Positions 35,267 to 43,084 of a stretch of 57,546 bases of DNA are shown here, piece by piece. The notes beneath the pieces were generated by a model. It was not told the DNA's origin. It was given only the letters and a program-made list of their open reading frames with translations, and did not search any database. The position numbers and the translations under genes were made by a program. The stretch comes from Alicyclobacillus tolerans (GTDB lineage: Bacteria; Bacillota; Bacilli; Alicyclobacillales; Alicyclobacillaceae), in the NCBI RefSeq assembly GCF_021739485.1, contig NZ_JAJFNK010000032.1, forward strand, positions 1 through 57,546, read 5' to 3'. Position 1 is the first letter of the stretch, and every line of letters starts with the position of its first letter.

Positions 35267-35889
35267 CTCGAATCGACACTCCCCGTGCCTTGGTCGTGCG
35301 TAGACCACAACCGGGTTGTCGTCAAGTCTGCCACCATACTCAATACGGCCACAGCGATAAAGGTCAACGCTGTATCGCGGGCATTGAGCAATACGGCGGC
35401 ACATAGCGCCATCATGACTAAAAATAGCGTCTCCACAATTCCAATCTTCATTGCGATGTTGTCTTGGCCGGCCGCTTTATCTGCAGAGATATCCACGAGA
35501 TCGTCCAGCCAATCGACTACGGCCATCATGGCGAGCCCCCACAAGGCCAAGGCAGGCCCTGCTGTCAGAACCGCCAATAAAACTGCCAAGACAATTTCAA
35601 CGTAGGAAGGCAGCCTGGTCGGCAGGCGCAGCTTCCAAGTCGAAAACATCCCCACCGCATAACTGCCGAAAAACACCGCAAGGGCCAACGGTAAATCAAA
35701 GTATGCGCCCAGCATAGCCAACACCAGTCCGTACGGCAGCGCAGCCCTTCCCAGCTTCACGGCCAAAGTCCTTCTGCCGCGAAAGCGGTCAAAATCAGAG
35801 TCGAGAAAGTCATCCATGATTTTCACAGCTGCACCGGAGCAAAGGAGGGCGCCAAACCCAAAAAGCCACTCATGCCATGCGCCAAACAT
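35263..35889 (-). CDS. UbiA-like integral membrane protein
   Basis: 208 residues with about six hydrophobic segments. DDFLDSDFDRFRGRRTLAVKLGRAALPYGL resembles the first Asp-rich motif of UbiA prenyltransferases (DxxxD pattern followed by R-T-L). DDLVDISADKAAGQDNIAMKIG could be the second. It is shorter than typical UbiA (280-300), lacking N-terminal helices, so the enzyme function is uncertain. It overlaps the GTPase gene upstream (20 nt) and the CxxC membrane gene downstream, in a tight operon. Confidence 0.7.
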   Translation of the reverse strand: MFGAWHEWLFGFGALLCSGAAVKIMDDFLDSDFDRFRGRRTLAVKLGRAALPYGLVLAMLGAYFDLPLALAVFFGSYAVGMFSTWKLRLPTRLPSYVEIVLAVLLAVLTAGPALALWGLAMMAVVDWLDDLVDISADKAAGQDNIAMKIGIVETLFLVMMALCAAVLLNARDTALTFIAVAVLSMVADLTTTRLWSTHDQGTGSVDSR

Positions 35890-36508
35890 GTTGCTTCACC
35901 TCCCGGAACCCCGTTCCGTCTAACGCCGAGATCGGGATCACCTTGTGTTTGGACAACCGTTCGCTCAATCGCTTATATCCGCGCCGCGCGCCAGGTAAGT
36001 CGATTTTATTTGCGAGCACGACATACCCTTCGTGAGAAGCCCCAAAGGAAACCACCTGTTCATCCAAATCTGTCCAGGTCGAATGAGGCAGACTCGAGGC
36101 TTCTCCTTGCGCCACCATCACCGATTTACCGAGTTCATACGCATCGACCATGTGCAAAATGACACTTGCCGCCGACATGGCCAGCAGCGTCTGAGCCATC
36201 GCCTGGCGTACCTTTGGCTCCGGGTGGATTCCATCGCTCAAACCGGTCGTGTCCGTCAACAACAACTGCCGGTTGTCTTTCCCGCGCGGAAATTCGATGT
36301 GCAATGACTGCAACCTTTGAGTCCGGTGCGCAAGCGGGTCTGACAGCGTTCGTTCGGCTTCCCGCACAGACATGTGCTGCTGTCCCGTTTTGCCGTCAGA
36401 GTCCTCGAAAATAAACCGCAGGTCTTTGAGTCCCAAGTAGCTCGCAAAGCGAACGCAAAACAGCGTCTTCCCGACATTTGTGCGGCCAATCACGAGCAGT
36501 TTTTTCAC
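35870..36508 (-). CDS. Small P-loop GTPase
   Basis: 212 residues from GTG 36508 after GGAGGAGG. Walker A LLVIGRTNVGKTLF, G3 LLTDTTGLSDG, G4 VLANKIDLPG and G5-like PISALDG are all present, so it should bind GTP. It belongs to the TRAFAC class (Era/EngB-like fold) but has no known orthologue name that can be given. The start overlaps the spoVK stop codon (36505) by 4 nt, so it was co-transcribed with spoVK. Integration of the element now separates it from the original promoter upstream of spoVK. Confidence 0.85.
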   Translation of the reverse strand: MKKLLVIGRTNVGKTLFCVRFASYLGLKDLRFIFEDSDGKTGQQHMSVREAERTLSDPLAHRTQRLQSLHIEFPRGKDNRQLLLTDTTGLSDGIHPEPKVRQAMAQTLLAMSAASVILHMVDAYELGKSVMVAQGEASSLPHSTWTDLDEQVVSFGASHEGYVVLANKIDLPGARRGYKRLSERLSKHKVIPISALDGTGFREVKQHVWRMA

Positions 36509-36918
36509 GGTTGTGCCTCCTCCCACTCCAGGTCCGACGCGGTTAAGGTCATGGCTTCGTCTCGAGACAGCGAATCGTTGTGAAACAGCCTTTGGGCGTG
36601 TTTCCGAATCGCCCGCTCAATGGTATTGCGCACAAAACGCGCGTTGCTGAACTCGCGCCCGCTGTTGGAGGAGAGCCCTTGACGCAAAAGGTGCCGGAGT
36701 TTGAGTTCAGCTTCGGGGCTCAACTTGTATTGGCGCTGGGCGGCCATCTTCCGTGCGATCGCGGTGAGGTCGCCCAAGGTGTAATTCGGAAATGTTACGT
36801 GTATTGGAAAACGGCTGGGCAAGCCGGGGTTGGTGGATAAAAACCAATCCATCTCGCGCTCGTATCCTGCAATGATGGCAATGAATTGGTTTCTGTAATC
36901 CTCCATCCCTTTGACCAT
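36505..36918 (-). pseudogene. spoVK: 3' part of spoVK, interrupted by the mobile element
   Basis: The last 130-odd codons of the AAA+ ATPase SpoVK. From VKGMEDYRNQFIAIIAGYEREMDWFLSTNPGLPSRFPIHVTFPNYTLGDL to the C-terminus (lid domain, REFSNARFVRNTIERAI) the match is good. Upstream, where Walker A and B should be, the frame reads unrelated residues (RPLETVGHTMERNLCIPKALIIHS) belonging to the element. SpoVK is about 320 residues in Bacillus and needed for late spore maturation. Gene order spoVK - (GTPase) - hflX - ynbB - glnR - glnA supports identity. The N-terminal half must lie beyond the other element end, outside the window. Confidence 0.88.
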
Positions 36919-38626
36919 GGAATGAATTATTAGAGCCTTGGGTATGCAAAGGTTTCTCTCCATTGTGTGCCCCACTGTCTCCAGAGGGCGTAGTAATGTC
37001 CCAAGCTGTGTAGATTTCAATCTCATCGTCGTATAACACGACTTTTTTCACTAATTGACTTACGTATTTACGTTTTTCCTCGTCGGATATTTTTTCTCGA
37101 ATATATCTTTTGAAGGACTCAATCGTCTGTTTTACCTCGTCCACTCGTTGTTGATTCGATTGTAAAGATTCTAAAGCGTTTTTCGTGAGTAAAATGGACT
37201 CTTTGAGTTGTTCAATGTCTTTGTCTAACGGCAATAACGCTTCATCAAGTTCCTCGTCATCAATCCGTCCCTTTACGTTTAAATTGAGCCACCTTTTTCT
37301 TTCTGCTTGTTTCTCGTCTAAGGCAGTTTCTAAAGTTTTGAGTTTGTTTAACAGTCCTTGTACATGCGAAGGATCATCCTGATTTTCAATAATTTTTCGT
37401 AATACTTCTTCCGGTTGTGTTAACATACGCACTAGATATTTCCACACATATTCGTCAATCACATCTTGACGCCAGTTTTTACCCTTACAATCATGAACTG
37501 ACCTTCCAGTCCCAACTTCAAATACTTTCCTCGTTTTTCCACTACATTTGTAATAATGATGAATGGGTTCTCGGGTTATCTTATGTCTCGATGGAGTTCC
37601 CGCAACAACGGCACTCCCACATCGACCGCATCGAACGAGTCCTTTTAAGAGATAGGTAACTTTAGGCTTGGCCCCACGATTTGCATAGGAAAATGTCGCA
37701 ATTTTCTTTTGTAAACGTTCATATGTGTCCTCGTCAATGAAGGCAGGAACTTTGACTAACTGCCACTCGGACTCAGGTTTTTTAATGATGTCAATTTTCC
37801 CTTTTTTCTGCTTGTATTCCGTTTTTCCAAAATAAAATCGGCCTGTATATACCGTGTTTTTCAAGATGCGACTAATCGAAGACTGATACCACTTATCTCC
37901 ACTCGGGGCAGGAATTCCAAGGAGTGCTAATTCCCTTGCTACCCCAGTCAAATTCATCGGTTGACCGTCTTTTCCGTTCAAAATCCATTCAACCATTTTT
38001 AAATAAATTTCTTTTTCGAACGGGTCTTCAACCAGAATGTCATTTTCTTTGTCGTAGCGATAGCCATAGATCCTACGTACACCGGGGATTTTTCCGTTCT
38101 TCGCCTGTGTTCTTCGCCCTCGTTTCGAATTCGCAACGATTTTTGCTTTTATGTATTGCGCCATGATCCCCTGCATGTTAAAAAATAAAACGGCTTCCGC
38201 ATTGCTTGGATCATATGGAACTTCAACGCTCACGAGTTCGAGTCCATGCCCTAAAATGACATCTTCGATCAATTCGACTTGTAATCTAAAGTCACGTGCT
38301 AACCGATCTGGGTGCAAAACAGCAAACTTTCTTCCAACACCTTTTTCGATGAGTGTTTTCGCAAAGGATAATGCGGGACGGTTCGGATTGTCGCCCATCT
38401 CCCCCATCTCAATGAGCGCAATGATATTGTCAGGGTCTACGGCATAATCTTTAATAAGTTTTTCGACACAGCGATCTACTTGAGATTCTAATGAATATCC
38501 ATGTTTGGCTTGATCTTCAGTCGAAACACGGGCATAGATTAAAGCATCAATTGAACTGACTAGTTCGTCCATTTCGCGATGATTAAATGGGTTTTGAAAT
38601 CCTTTTTCGACTTTTAAAGTGATCAT
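36707..38626 (-). CDS. Large serine recombinase (integrase), reads out into spoVK
   Basis: 639 residues as read. Resolvase domain about 27-175 with catalytic Ser35 in LIYARVSTEDQ and LHPDRLARDFR; recombinase domain about 195-300 (YGYRYD...SSISRILKNTVYTG); zinc ribbon CGRCGSAVV...YYKCSG...C about 340-395; coiled coil about 425-510. The element-coded part is only about 569 residues. The last 70 (after SNNSFHG) are encoded by spoVK DNA in another frame, since no stop occurs before the junction. The ATG overlaps the upstream small gene stop (ATGA). It should catalyse integration and, with a partner, excision. Confidence 0.93.
   Translation of the reverse strand: MITLKVEKGFQNPFNHREMDELVSSIDALIYARVSTEDQAKHGYSLESQVDRCVEKLIKDYAVDPDNIIALIEMGEMGDNPNRPALSFAKTLIEKGVGRKFAVLHPDRLARDFRLQVELIEDVILGHGLELVSVEVPYDPSNAEAVLFFNMQGIMAQYIKAKIVANSKRGRRTQAKNGKIPGVRRIYGYRYDKENDILVEDPFEKEIYLKMVEWILNGKDGQPMNLTGVARELALLGIPAPSGDKWYQSSISRILKNTVYTGRFYFGKTEYKQKKGKIDIIKKPESEWQLVKVPAFIDEDTYERLQKKIATFSYANRGAKPKVTYLLKGLVRCGRCGSAVVAGTPSRHKITREPIHHYYKCSGKTRKVFEVGTGRSVHDCKGKNWRQDVIDEYVWKYLVRMLTQPEEVLRKIIENQDDPSHVQGLLNKLKTLETALDEKQAERKRWLNLNVKGRIDDEELDEALLPLDKDIEQLKESILLTKNALESLQSNQQRVDEVKQTIESFKRYIREKISDEEKRKYVSQLVKKVVLYDDEIEIYTAWDITTPSGDSGAHNGEKPLHTQGSNNSFHGQRDGGLQKPIHCHHCRIRARDGLVFIHQPRLAQPFSNTRNISELHLGRPHRDRTEDGRPAPIQVEPRS
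36908..36922. other. Integration junction (attachment site half) in spoVK
   Basis: The spoVK match begins at the codons for (L/M)-V-K-G-M, plus-strand 36909-36918. DNA to the right is element. The exact crossover dinucleotide cannot be set without the other junction or an empty site. Confidence 0.7.
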
Positions 38627-38835
38627 TGATGTACACGACCCTTCGCCTTAAGAGAATGAATGTTCGTTGGATTCGATTTAAGTAAGTCGTCTTCTTGTGA
38701 TCCTTCTTGTCCAATGGATGTCTTAGCTATAGTCTCTAGGATGATCTCTGACATTGACAATAACAGTTCCTCAAAAGTTGTACCATCCCCCGTACCAATC
38801 ACCTTAATTCTAAAATGATGACTTCCTTTTTGCAC
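38623..38835 (-). CDS. Small protein translationally coupled to the recombinase
   Basis: About 70 residues from a GTG at 38835 (a longer frame to 38892 exists). It reads FRIKVIGTGDGTTFEELLLSMSEIILETIAKT, then a polar tail, with a strand-helix look. Its TGA overlaps the recombinase ATG (ATGA, 38623-38626). No family named. A recombination directionality factor or a regulator of the integrase is possible from position alone. Confidence 0.6.
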   Translation of the reverse strand: MQKGSHHFRIKVIGTGDGTTFEELLLSMSEIILETIAKTSIGQEGSQEDDLLKSNPTNIHSLKAKGRVHQ

Positions 38836-39018
38836 TCCCGGCCACCCCCGTTCAGTTCGCCTTTGACAGCGTATGCGGGACGGCTTGTTCATCTTGCCGT
38901 GTCCCTACTGGTCTTGTAACCGGGTGTTTGGGAAGGTGAAAATTATATAATGTGGCACATTGGATTTTTTTGAAATCCTAATCACGATAATCTTTACACA
39001 AAGATTCCGAAGACAAAA
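38836..39018. other. Recombinase operon upstream region
   Basis: About 180 bp with no gene. It holds a TATAAT-like element (minus strand, 38943-38948), the palindrome AATGTGGCACATT (separate entry) and a small GGATTT/AAATCC repeat. Confidence 0.45.
38949..38961. promoter_or_regulatory. Perfect 13-bp palindrome next to the recombinase -10
   Basis: AATGTG-G-CACATT, directly upstream of TATAAT on the minus strand. A good operator candidate for a dimeric repressor; the protein is unknown. Confidence 0.5.
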
Positions 39019-39045
39019 CAAACAACTCCAAAAGGGAGTTGTTTG
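39019..39045 (-). terminator. Terminator of the 203-residue gene
   Basis: CAAACAACTCC (39019-39029) and GGAGTTGTTTG (39035-39045) pair perfectly, and the minus strand continues TTTTG. Confidence 0.8.
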
Positions 39046-39086
39046 GACGAATATTATCTAAGTATTATCTAAATAACCACAAAATT

Positions 39087-39698
39087 TTATATCCGATAAA
39101 CGCGATACGAACCTTCCACTAAAGAAGTTATATCACGAAGACGTTTCCTTAAACGCAATTTAAAATTCATCGATGTGTCGTAAAACGCCTTCATTTCAAC
39201 AAGAAACGGTTTTTGAATTTCCGCTTCTTCATCTAACATTTTTACCCAAATTGAATTGACAGTTTGCATTTCAATCCTGTCCCTCAACACCACAAACGTC
39301 ACTTTCGTATTTATTACATCTGAATAACGGTAAGGGATAATAATTGCGCCTTTTTCATCCATTTTTATCATTTCTGTAACTTCTAATGAATTCCGATACT
39401 GAGTTTCCACCTGATCGGCCAATGCGCTTGTCAATGACTTGATGGCCCTAGGCACATCTTCAGTACCCAATTCCTCATCGAACAGAAGAGAAGCATACAA
39501 AACACTAAAAATCGCTTCGTTCAAGGATCCCGGCTCAGGAATGATCAACGTGTTCTCGCTGTAAGAAGGAAACTTCGCCTTTTCATCAATCTCGATCAAT
39601 GCATTGCGACTTTTACGACCCACAAAAGGATTTACCAACGTTTTCGCCATATTAATCAAGTTTATTTCTTTTTCTGTTTCACTGTTTACGACCATCAT
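39087..39698 (-). CDS. Unknown element protein, 203 residues
   Basis: Soluble, mixed alpha/beta, no signal or membrane segment. The ATG follows AGAGAAGGGAAG. Stretches such as NTKVTFVVLRDRIEMQTVNSIWVKMLDEEAEIQKPFLVEMKAFYDTSMNFKLRLRKRL look like a beta sheet and a basic C-terminal helix. No family is recognised. It is followed by a terminator and preceded by the terminator of the secretion operon, so it is its own unit, at the integrase end of the element. Confidence 0.75.
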   Translation of the reverse strand: MMVVNSETEKEINLINMAKTLVNPFVGRKSRNALIEIDEKAKFPSYSENTLIIPEPGSLNEAIFSVLYASLLFDEELGTEDVPRAIKSLTSALADQVETQYRNSLEVTEMIKMDEKGAIIIPYRYSDVINTKVTFVVLRDRIEMQTVNSIWVKMLDEEAEIQKPFLVEMKAFYDTSMNFKLRLRKRLRDITSLVEGSYRVYRI

Positions 39699-39820
39699 TT
39701 TATCTTCCCTTCTCTTGTGTTTTTATTGCCTATATGTCTATATAATACCAGATTGCTTAGGAATCTCTTGAATCTATATGTTTTTGGTTGTTTCTGTCGA
39801 AAGGTTCAGATCGAAAACAA

Positions 39821-39846
39821 AAAACAGGCAATTAAATACCTGTTTT
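39821..39846 (-). terminator. Terminator of the VirB6-like operon
   Basis: AAAACAGG (39821-39828) pairs with CCTGTTTT (39839-39846). The minus strand continues with TTTTTG. Confidence 0.75.
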
Positions 39847-39878
39847 AAAGGAACATTTTCAATTATATTAAACGGATT

Positions 39879-40805
39879 TTAAATCACCATCTTTGCCAAT
39901 CCCAGTGCCGTCCTAGCTCCACCTTGGATTGCTTGTTTTCCGTCATATTCTCGAACCATCCCCGAAAAACTCAACAACTTGTGAACACTTGTAGCCAGCC
40001 AAAACAAAAGTCCAATCCACAAGAGTGCCATCGGGGTCGTAGCGGGAATTTTGATGGCTAAACCAAAAATCCAAAAGCGCAAAAGTTGGGTAAAAATTGT
40101 TGCACTTTGTCGCCCTAGCAGTTCCTGAAAATACCCAAAACCACCGAAATCCCAACAAATCACTAAAGGCGAAATCATGGTATAAATTACAAAAGTCAAA
40201 AATTCAAACGCAAGATGAATCAAAAATTTTACGATCAATACGATAAAAACAATACTGATAATAATAATCACCATCGGATTGTCCAAAATAACCCCAACCA
40301 ACGCCACCGTTCCTGCGAGGTTTCCTGCGTCTGTGAGAACCGACTTAGCAACTTGACTACTTGTCACGTTTTGATTCAAGCTCCCGAAAAACGTATACAA
40401 AACACTGTGTTGAACTGCGATTGAGGAAGGTATAACCTGCATACCAAAATCACTGATCAATAACATGATTTTCACAATGACTAACGGATAAAATATCGCC
40501 AAAAACAACGTTTTCATTAACCGAACATACAAACTTGCAGGACTCTCCATTTCCCCCGAAAACGCTCCGACAAGATGCTTTATCCCCATGCCTTGGCTCT
40601 GGATGAGCAAAACCACGGCTCCAATACCGTAGAAAACAAAAACCATGTGTATAACAAAATTTTGCTGAAAAAAGCTCAAAAAACCATACACAGACTGATT
40701 ACTGATTCCGAAAAGAGATTTAGACAGATCAACAACAAGGCTAAGGATCGCTTGGGGGAGCGACCCGAAGCCAAACCAACGAGCAATCATATCTAAGATA
40801 AACAT
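39879..40805 (-). CDS. VirB6/TrbL-like polytopic conjugation protein
   Basis: 308 residues with about six to seven membrane segments: FVIHMVFVFYGIGAVVLLI, TLFLAIFYPLVIVKIMLLI, VALVGVILDN, VIIIISIVFIVLIVKFLIHLAFEFLTFVIYTMISPLVI, and two near the end. The size, central membrane hairpin and place directly behind a VirB2-like gene match the inner-membrane channel component of type IV secretion (VirB6/TrbL). Sequence identity to known members cannot be claimed. GGGGGG lies before the ATG. It is last in its operon. Confidence 0.7.
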   Translation of the reverse strand: MFILDMIARWFGFGSLPQAILSLVVDLSKSLFGISNQSVYGFLSFFQQNFVIHMVFVFYGIGAVVLLIQSQGMGIKHLVGAFSGEMESPASLYVRLMKTLFLAIFYPLVIVKIMLLISDFGMQVIPSSIAVQHSVLYTFFGSLNQNVTSSQVAKSVLTDAGNLAGTVALVGVILDNPMVIIIISIVFIVLIVKFLIHLAFEFLTFVIYTMISPLVICWDFGGFGYFQELLGRQSATIFTQLLRFWIFGLAIKIPATTPMALLWIGLLFWLATSVHKLLSFSGMVREYDGKQAIQGGARTALGLAKMVI

Positions 40806-40811
40806 CGTGTG

Positions 40812-41069
40812 TTACCCCCCGAAAAAGCCTAAAACATACTTTGTAATCTGACTTGCTGTGACAACAAAAATGGAGATGCCAATCACCCAGTAAAGATGAC
40901 GAATTTCATTGCTTCGTCTCATCTGGTCGCCATGAAGCGTGTGAAATAACATACGAAGAGCGATTACTATTGCTCCTAATCCTCCGAGACCCCCGGTTAA
41001 CATCTGGATTCCTGACATGATGCCGGAGAGTAGATTTTTTCCGTCTGAAAAAAGTTGCAGTGTTCCCAT
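40812..41069 (-). CDS. VirB2/TrbC-like small membrane protein (pilin-type)
   Basis: 85 residues with two hydrophobic helices (about residues 14-45, Gly-rich GGLGGLGAIVIALRML, and 62-82) and a short charged loop HGDQMRRSNEIRHLY between them. This is the topology of VirB2-family pilins and of their Gram-positive counterparts. No signal peptide cleavage site is obvious. AGGAGGAG precedes the ATG. It is followed 6 bp later by the VirB6-like gene. Confidence 0.65.
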   Translation of the reverse strand: MGTLQLFSDGKNLLSGIMSGIQMLTGGLGGLGAIVIALRMLFHTLHGDQMRRSNEIRHLYWVIGISIFVVTASQITKYVLGFFGG

Positions 41070-41083
41070 GTTGTTCTCCTCCT

Positions 41084-42115
41084 CTACACGAATTCAATGA
41101 ATTTTGAACGCCTTTTTGGGGGCGTTTTGGGTTGAAACTGGTTAAAAAGTGACAAGTGAGAAAAAAGATTTGTATCGATTAATAGTTCATTTTTCTTTGC
41201 AAAGTTTCGAAAGATTTTTTCAGAAAAAGGCATGTAATATGCGGAATCCACATGGACTTTTTGGTCGAATCCGTCCGAGTCGTTAAAGATGATCTTTTTG
41301 TAGAAATCTCGATAATGATCGTATTCGATTTTGTTTTTTACAACTAACCATTTTTGTTCGTTTTCTGTTTCGGAATCGTTATCAATTCCGTCGAAAATGA
41401 TAAAATCGAAATCTAATTCTGTTTCTAGTGAAAAATCTTTTATTAAAACAACTTTGACGCGATCTAAGGCGTATAACTTCGTGAATGGATCGCCAACAAC
41501 ACAGACGTTTTTGGATTGATTTAATAAAAAACTAGCAAGATTTAATGAAAATAAGGTTTTTCCGGCCCCACCATTCCCGATAATGCGAATGGTGATTGGG
41601 TCTGACTGTTTTTCGACCATCATGGTCTGAGCATGCGGTCGATAGTTTTCAGGTTTTGCAGAAACCGGTTGTTCTTCCTCTCGTCGTTCAACCTCTCCCT
41701 GTTTCTCCTGAACAGAAATGGAATCACGTTCCTTCTCGTCTTTTTCCGTGTTTTCGATATCGGTCTTTCCTTGCGAAAACTTCGCCAACACGTCAACGGG
41801 TTTCAACTTTTTCGTTTCGTTCATTTCCGGCGAAATCTGGCGAAAAATCTCACTGTAAACACCATTCCACTTGAGGTAATGGATCAAGCTATTTTCGTCG
41901 GTTTGGGAAGCTAAAACCTCACAAAAATCCTGATCGTAAACAATATAAACACGGTCAGAAATGGACGGACGTATTCCTTGCAGTAGAGCTAAAAGAGTCT
42001 GTTGATCGGTGACGTTTAAGTCGTGAATTGTGGCATCAGAATACTTTTCCTTGAGACGACTTTTAACGTCCAAAAATCCCTGTTGGTTTTGTAAACACAG
42101 ATAAAAGTAGTTCAC
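41084..42115 (-). CDS. ParA/MinD-like ATPase with N-terminal extension
   Basis: 343 residues. A Walker-type loop IIGNGGAGKTLFSLNLASFL starts near residue 180, with FDFIIFDGID as a possible Walker B. The first 170 residues are an unassigned domain (perhaps receiver-like) and a charged linker (ENTEKDEKERD...). The layout resembles CpaE/TadZ and conjugation-linked MinD-like ATPases that position machinery at the pole, rather than short plasmid ParA. GTG start after AAAGGGGTG. It follows the RHH gene, giving an RHH + ATPase pair. Confidence 0.75.
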   Translation of the reverse strand: MNYFYLCLQNQQGFLDVKSRLKEKYSDATIHDLNVTDQQTLLALLQGIRPSISDRVYIVYDQDFCEVLASQTDENSLIHYLKWNGVYSEIFRQISPEMNETKKLKPVDVLAKFSQGKTDIENTEKDEKERDSISVQEKQGEVERREEEQPVSAKPENYRPHAQTMMVEKQSDPITIRIIGNGGAGKTLFSLNLASFLLNQSKNVCVVGDPFTKLYALDRVKVVLIKDFSLETELDFDFIIFDGIDNDSETENEQKWLVVKNKIEYDHYRDFYKKIIFNDSDGFDQKVHVDSAYYMPFSEKIFRNFAKKNELLIDTNLFSHLSLFNQFQPKTPPKRRSKFIEFV

Positions 42116-42130
42116 TGGAGATCACCCCTT

Positions 42131-42559
42131 TTAGAATCTTTCTTTCAATTTCCTTTTTTCTTGATTTTGTAGGTGCTTTTTTGCCACTTCTCGGTATTTG
42201 TTATAAGTGGAAGTAGCGTCCTCATGTTCGAGTTCGGACGTGACTTTGGCAACCATTAGCTCAGTAGTCGTAACCGAACGCTCGATTTCTGCAAATTTAG
42301 CTTTTACCGATGAATAGAAGGCAGAAAACAGCGTGTCATGGATGTATTTTTCTAAATCCTCAAGCATCTGATTGAACTTACGCTCGATATCTGCAAGGTA
42401 CAGTTCAGTGACTTTTTCGCCCTCTTTTTCCTTTCGATACAATTCGATACTTTCATGAACAATTTCTTTCATGGATTTATTGGTTTTAGCACTCTCTACC
42501 TTTAGAAACGCCCGCTGTTCGGGAGTAAAATTAACTGTTGTTCTGTCGTAACCGGACAT
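42131..42559 (-). CDS. Ribbon-helix-helix protein with coiled-coil tail
   Basis: 142 residues. N-terminal TTVNFTPEQRAFLKVESAKTNKSMKEIVHESIELYRK has the CopG/Arc (ribbon-helix-helix) pattern for DNA binding. The rest is a long helix suited to oligomerisation. In mobile elements such proteins are relaxosome accessory factors (MobC/NikA type) or centromere binders (ParR/ParG type); both fit here. GAGAGGAGG precedes the ATG. It lies between the membrane protein gene and the ParA-like gene. Confidence 0.7.
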   Translation of the reverse strand: MSGYDRTTVNFTPEQRAFLKVESAKTNKSMKEIVHESIELYRKEKEGEKVTELYLADIERKFNQMLEDLEKYIHDTLFSAFYSSVKAKFAEIERSVTTTELMVAKVTSELEHEDATSTYNKYREVAKKHLQNQEKRKLKERF

Positions 42560-42591
42560 GGTGAGCCTCCTCTCTAATGAAGATTGTTCAA

Positions 42592-42762
42592 TTAAAGTTC
42601 TGAACTAAACTGGTTCAAAATGCTTTCTGGATGCAAAAAATACTGCAAATATGGTGCGTGAATGGCAATCCAGTTTTCTACAAATGGAACCACAAAATAA
42701 TAGGCTAACAGAACGCCCAATAAGATGAACAATGAACGATAAAACTTATCAAACGTTGTCAT
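42592..42762 (-). CDS. Small membrane protein, 56 residues
   Basis: From ATG 42762 after GGAGAG: MTTFDKFYRSLFILLGVLLAYYFVVPFVENWI, one strong membrane helix, then a short outside segment. Its start overlaps the end of the upstream 101-residue gene. A candidate conjugation accessory protein. Confidence 0.6.
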   Translation of the reverse strand: MTTFDKFYRSLFILLGVLLAYYFVVPFVENWIAIHAPYLQYFLHPESILNQFSSEL

Positions 42763-43054
42763 TCTTAATCTCTCCTTCACGGGCTTTTTCAAATACTTTT
42801 GATAAGATATGTGGTGCCAGCAAACGTCTTTTAACAAAAATCTCTGTAACGCTCCCGTCTCGGTGATAGACTTCGATCTTCTGGGGGTCTTCGCAGGAAG
42901 CTAATGCTACTCTCCGAAAAAAGTTATTAAAAAGTTGCTCGTGGGAGGCAACTTTCTTGCCTTCCCACACGTAGAAATCAACATCTTCCACGTCCTCGTC
43001 TCTCCCTTCGAATTCCATATCAACAAAAGGATCATGTCTGTATCGCTTTTCCAA
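42749..43054 (-). CDS. Unknown acidic protein, 101 residues
   Basis: TTG start after AAGGAGGG. Acidic N-terminus (FEGRDEDVEDVDFYVWEGKKV), a predicted beta strand pair IEVYHRDGSVTEIFVKRR, and a C-terminal helix. No family recognised. It lies 30 bp behind the tubulin-like gene in the same operon, where small DNA-binding or filament-adaptor partners are often found; no helix-turn-helix is visible. Confidence 0.6.
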   Translation of the reverse strand: MEKRYRHDPFVDMEFEGRDEDVEDVDFYVWEGKKVASHEQLFNNFFRRVALASCEDPQKIEVYHRDGSVTEIFVKRRLLAPHILSKVFEKAREGEIKNDNV

Positions 43055-43084
43055 CTCGCTAGCCCTCCTTTACCACAATTTTTT

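Noticed and set aside
36908..36922. tRNA gene as the integration target
   Set aside because: The junction lies inside a protein-coding frame (SpoVK); no tRNA structure was seen here or anywhere in the window.
41084..42559. Simple toxin-antitoxin pair (RHH antitoxin)
   Set aside because: The partner is a 343-residue P-loop ATPase, not a small toxin; partition or relaxosome roles fit better.
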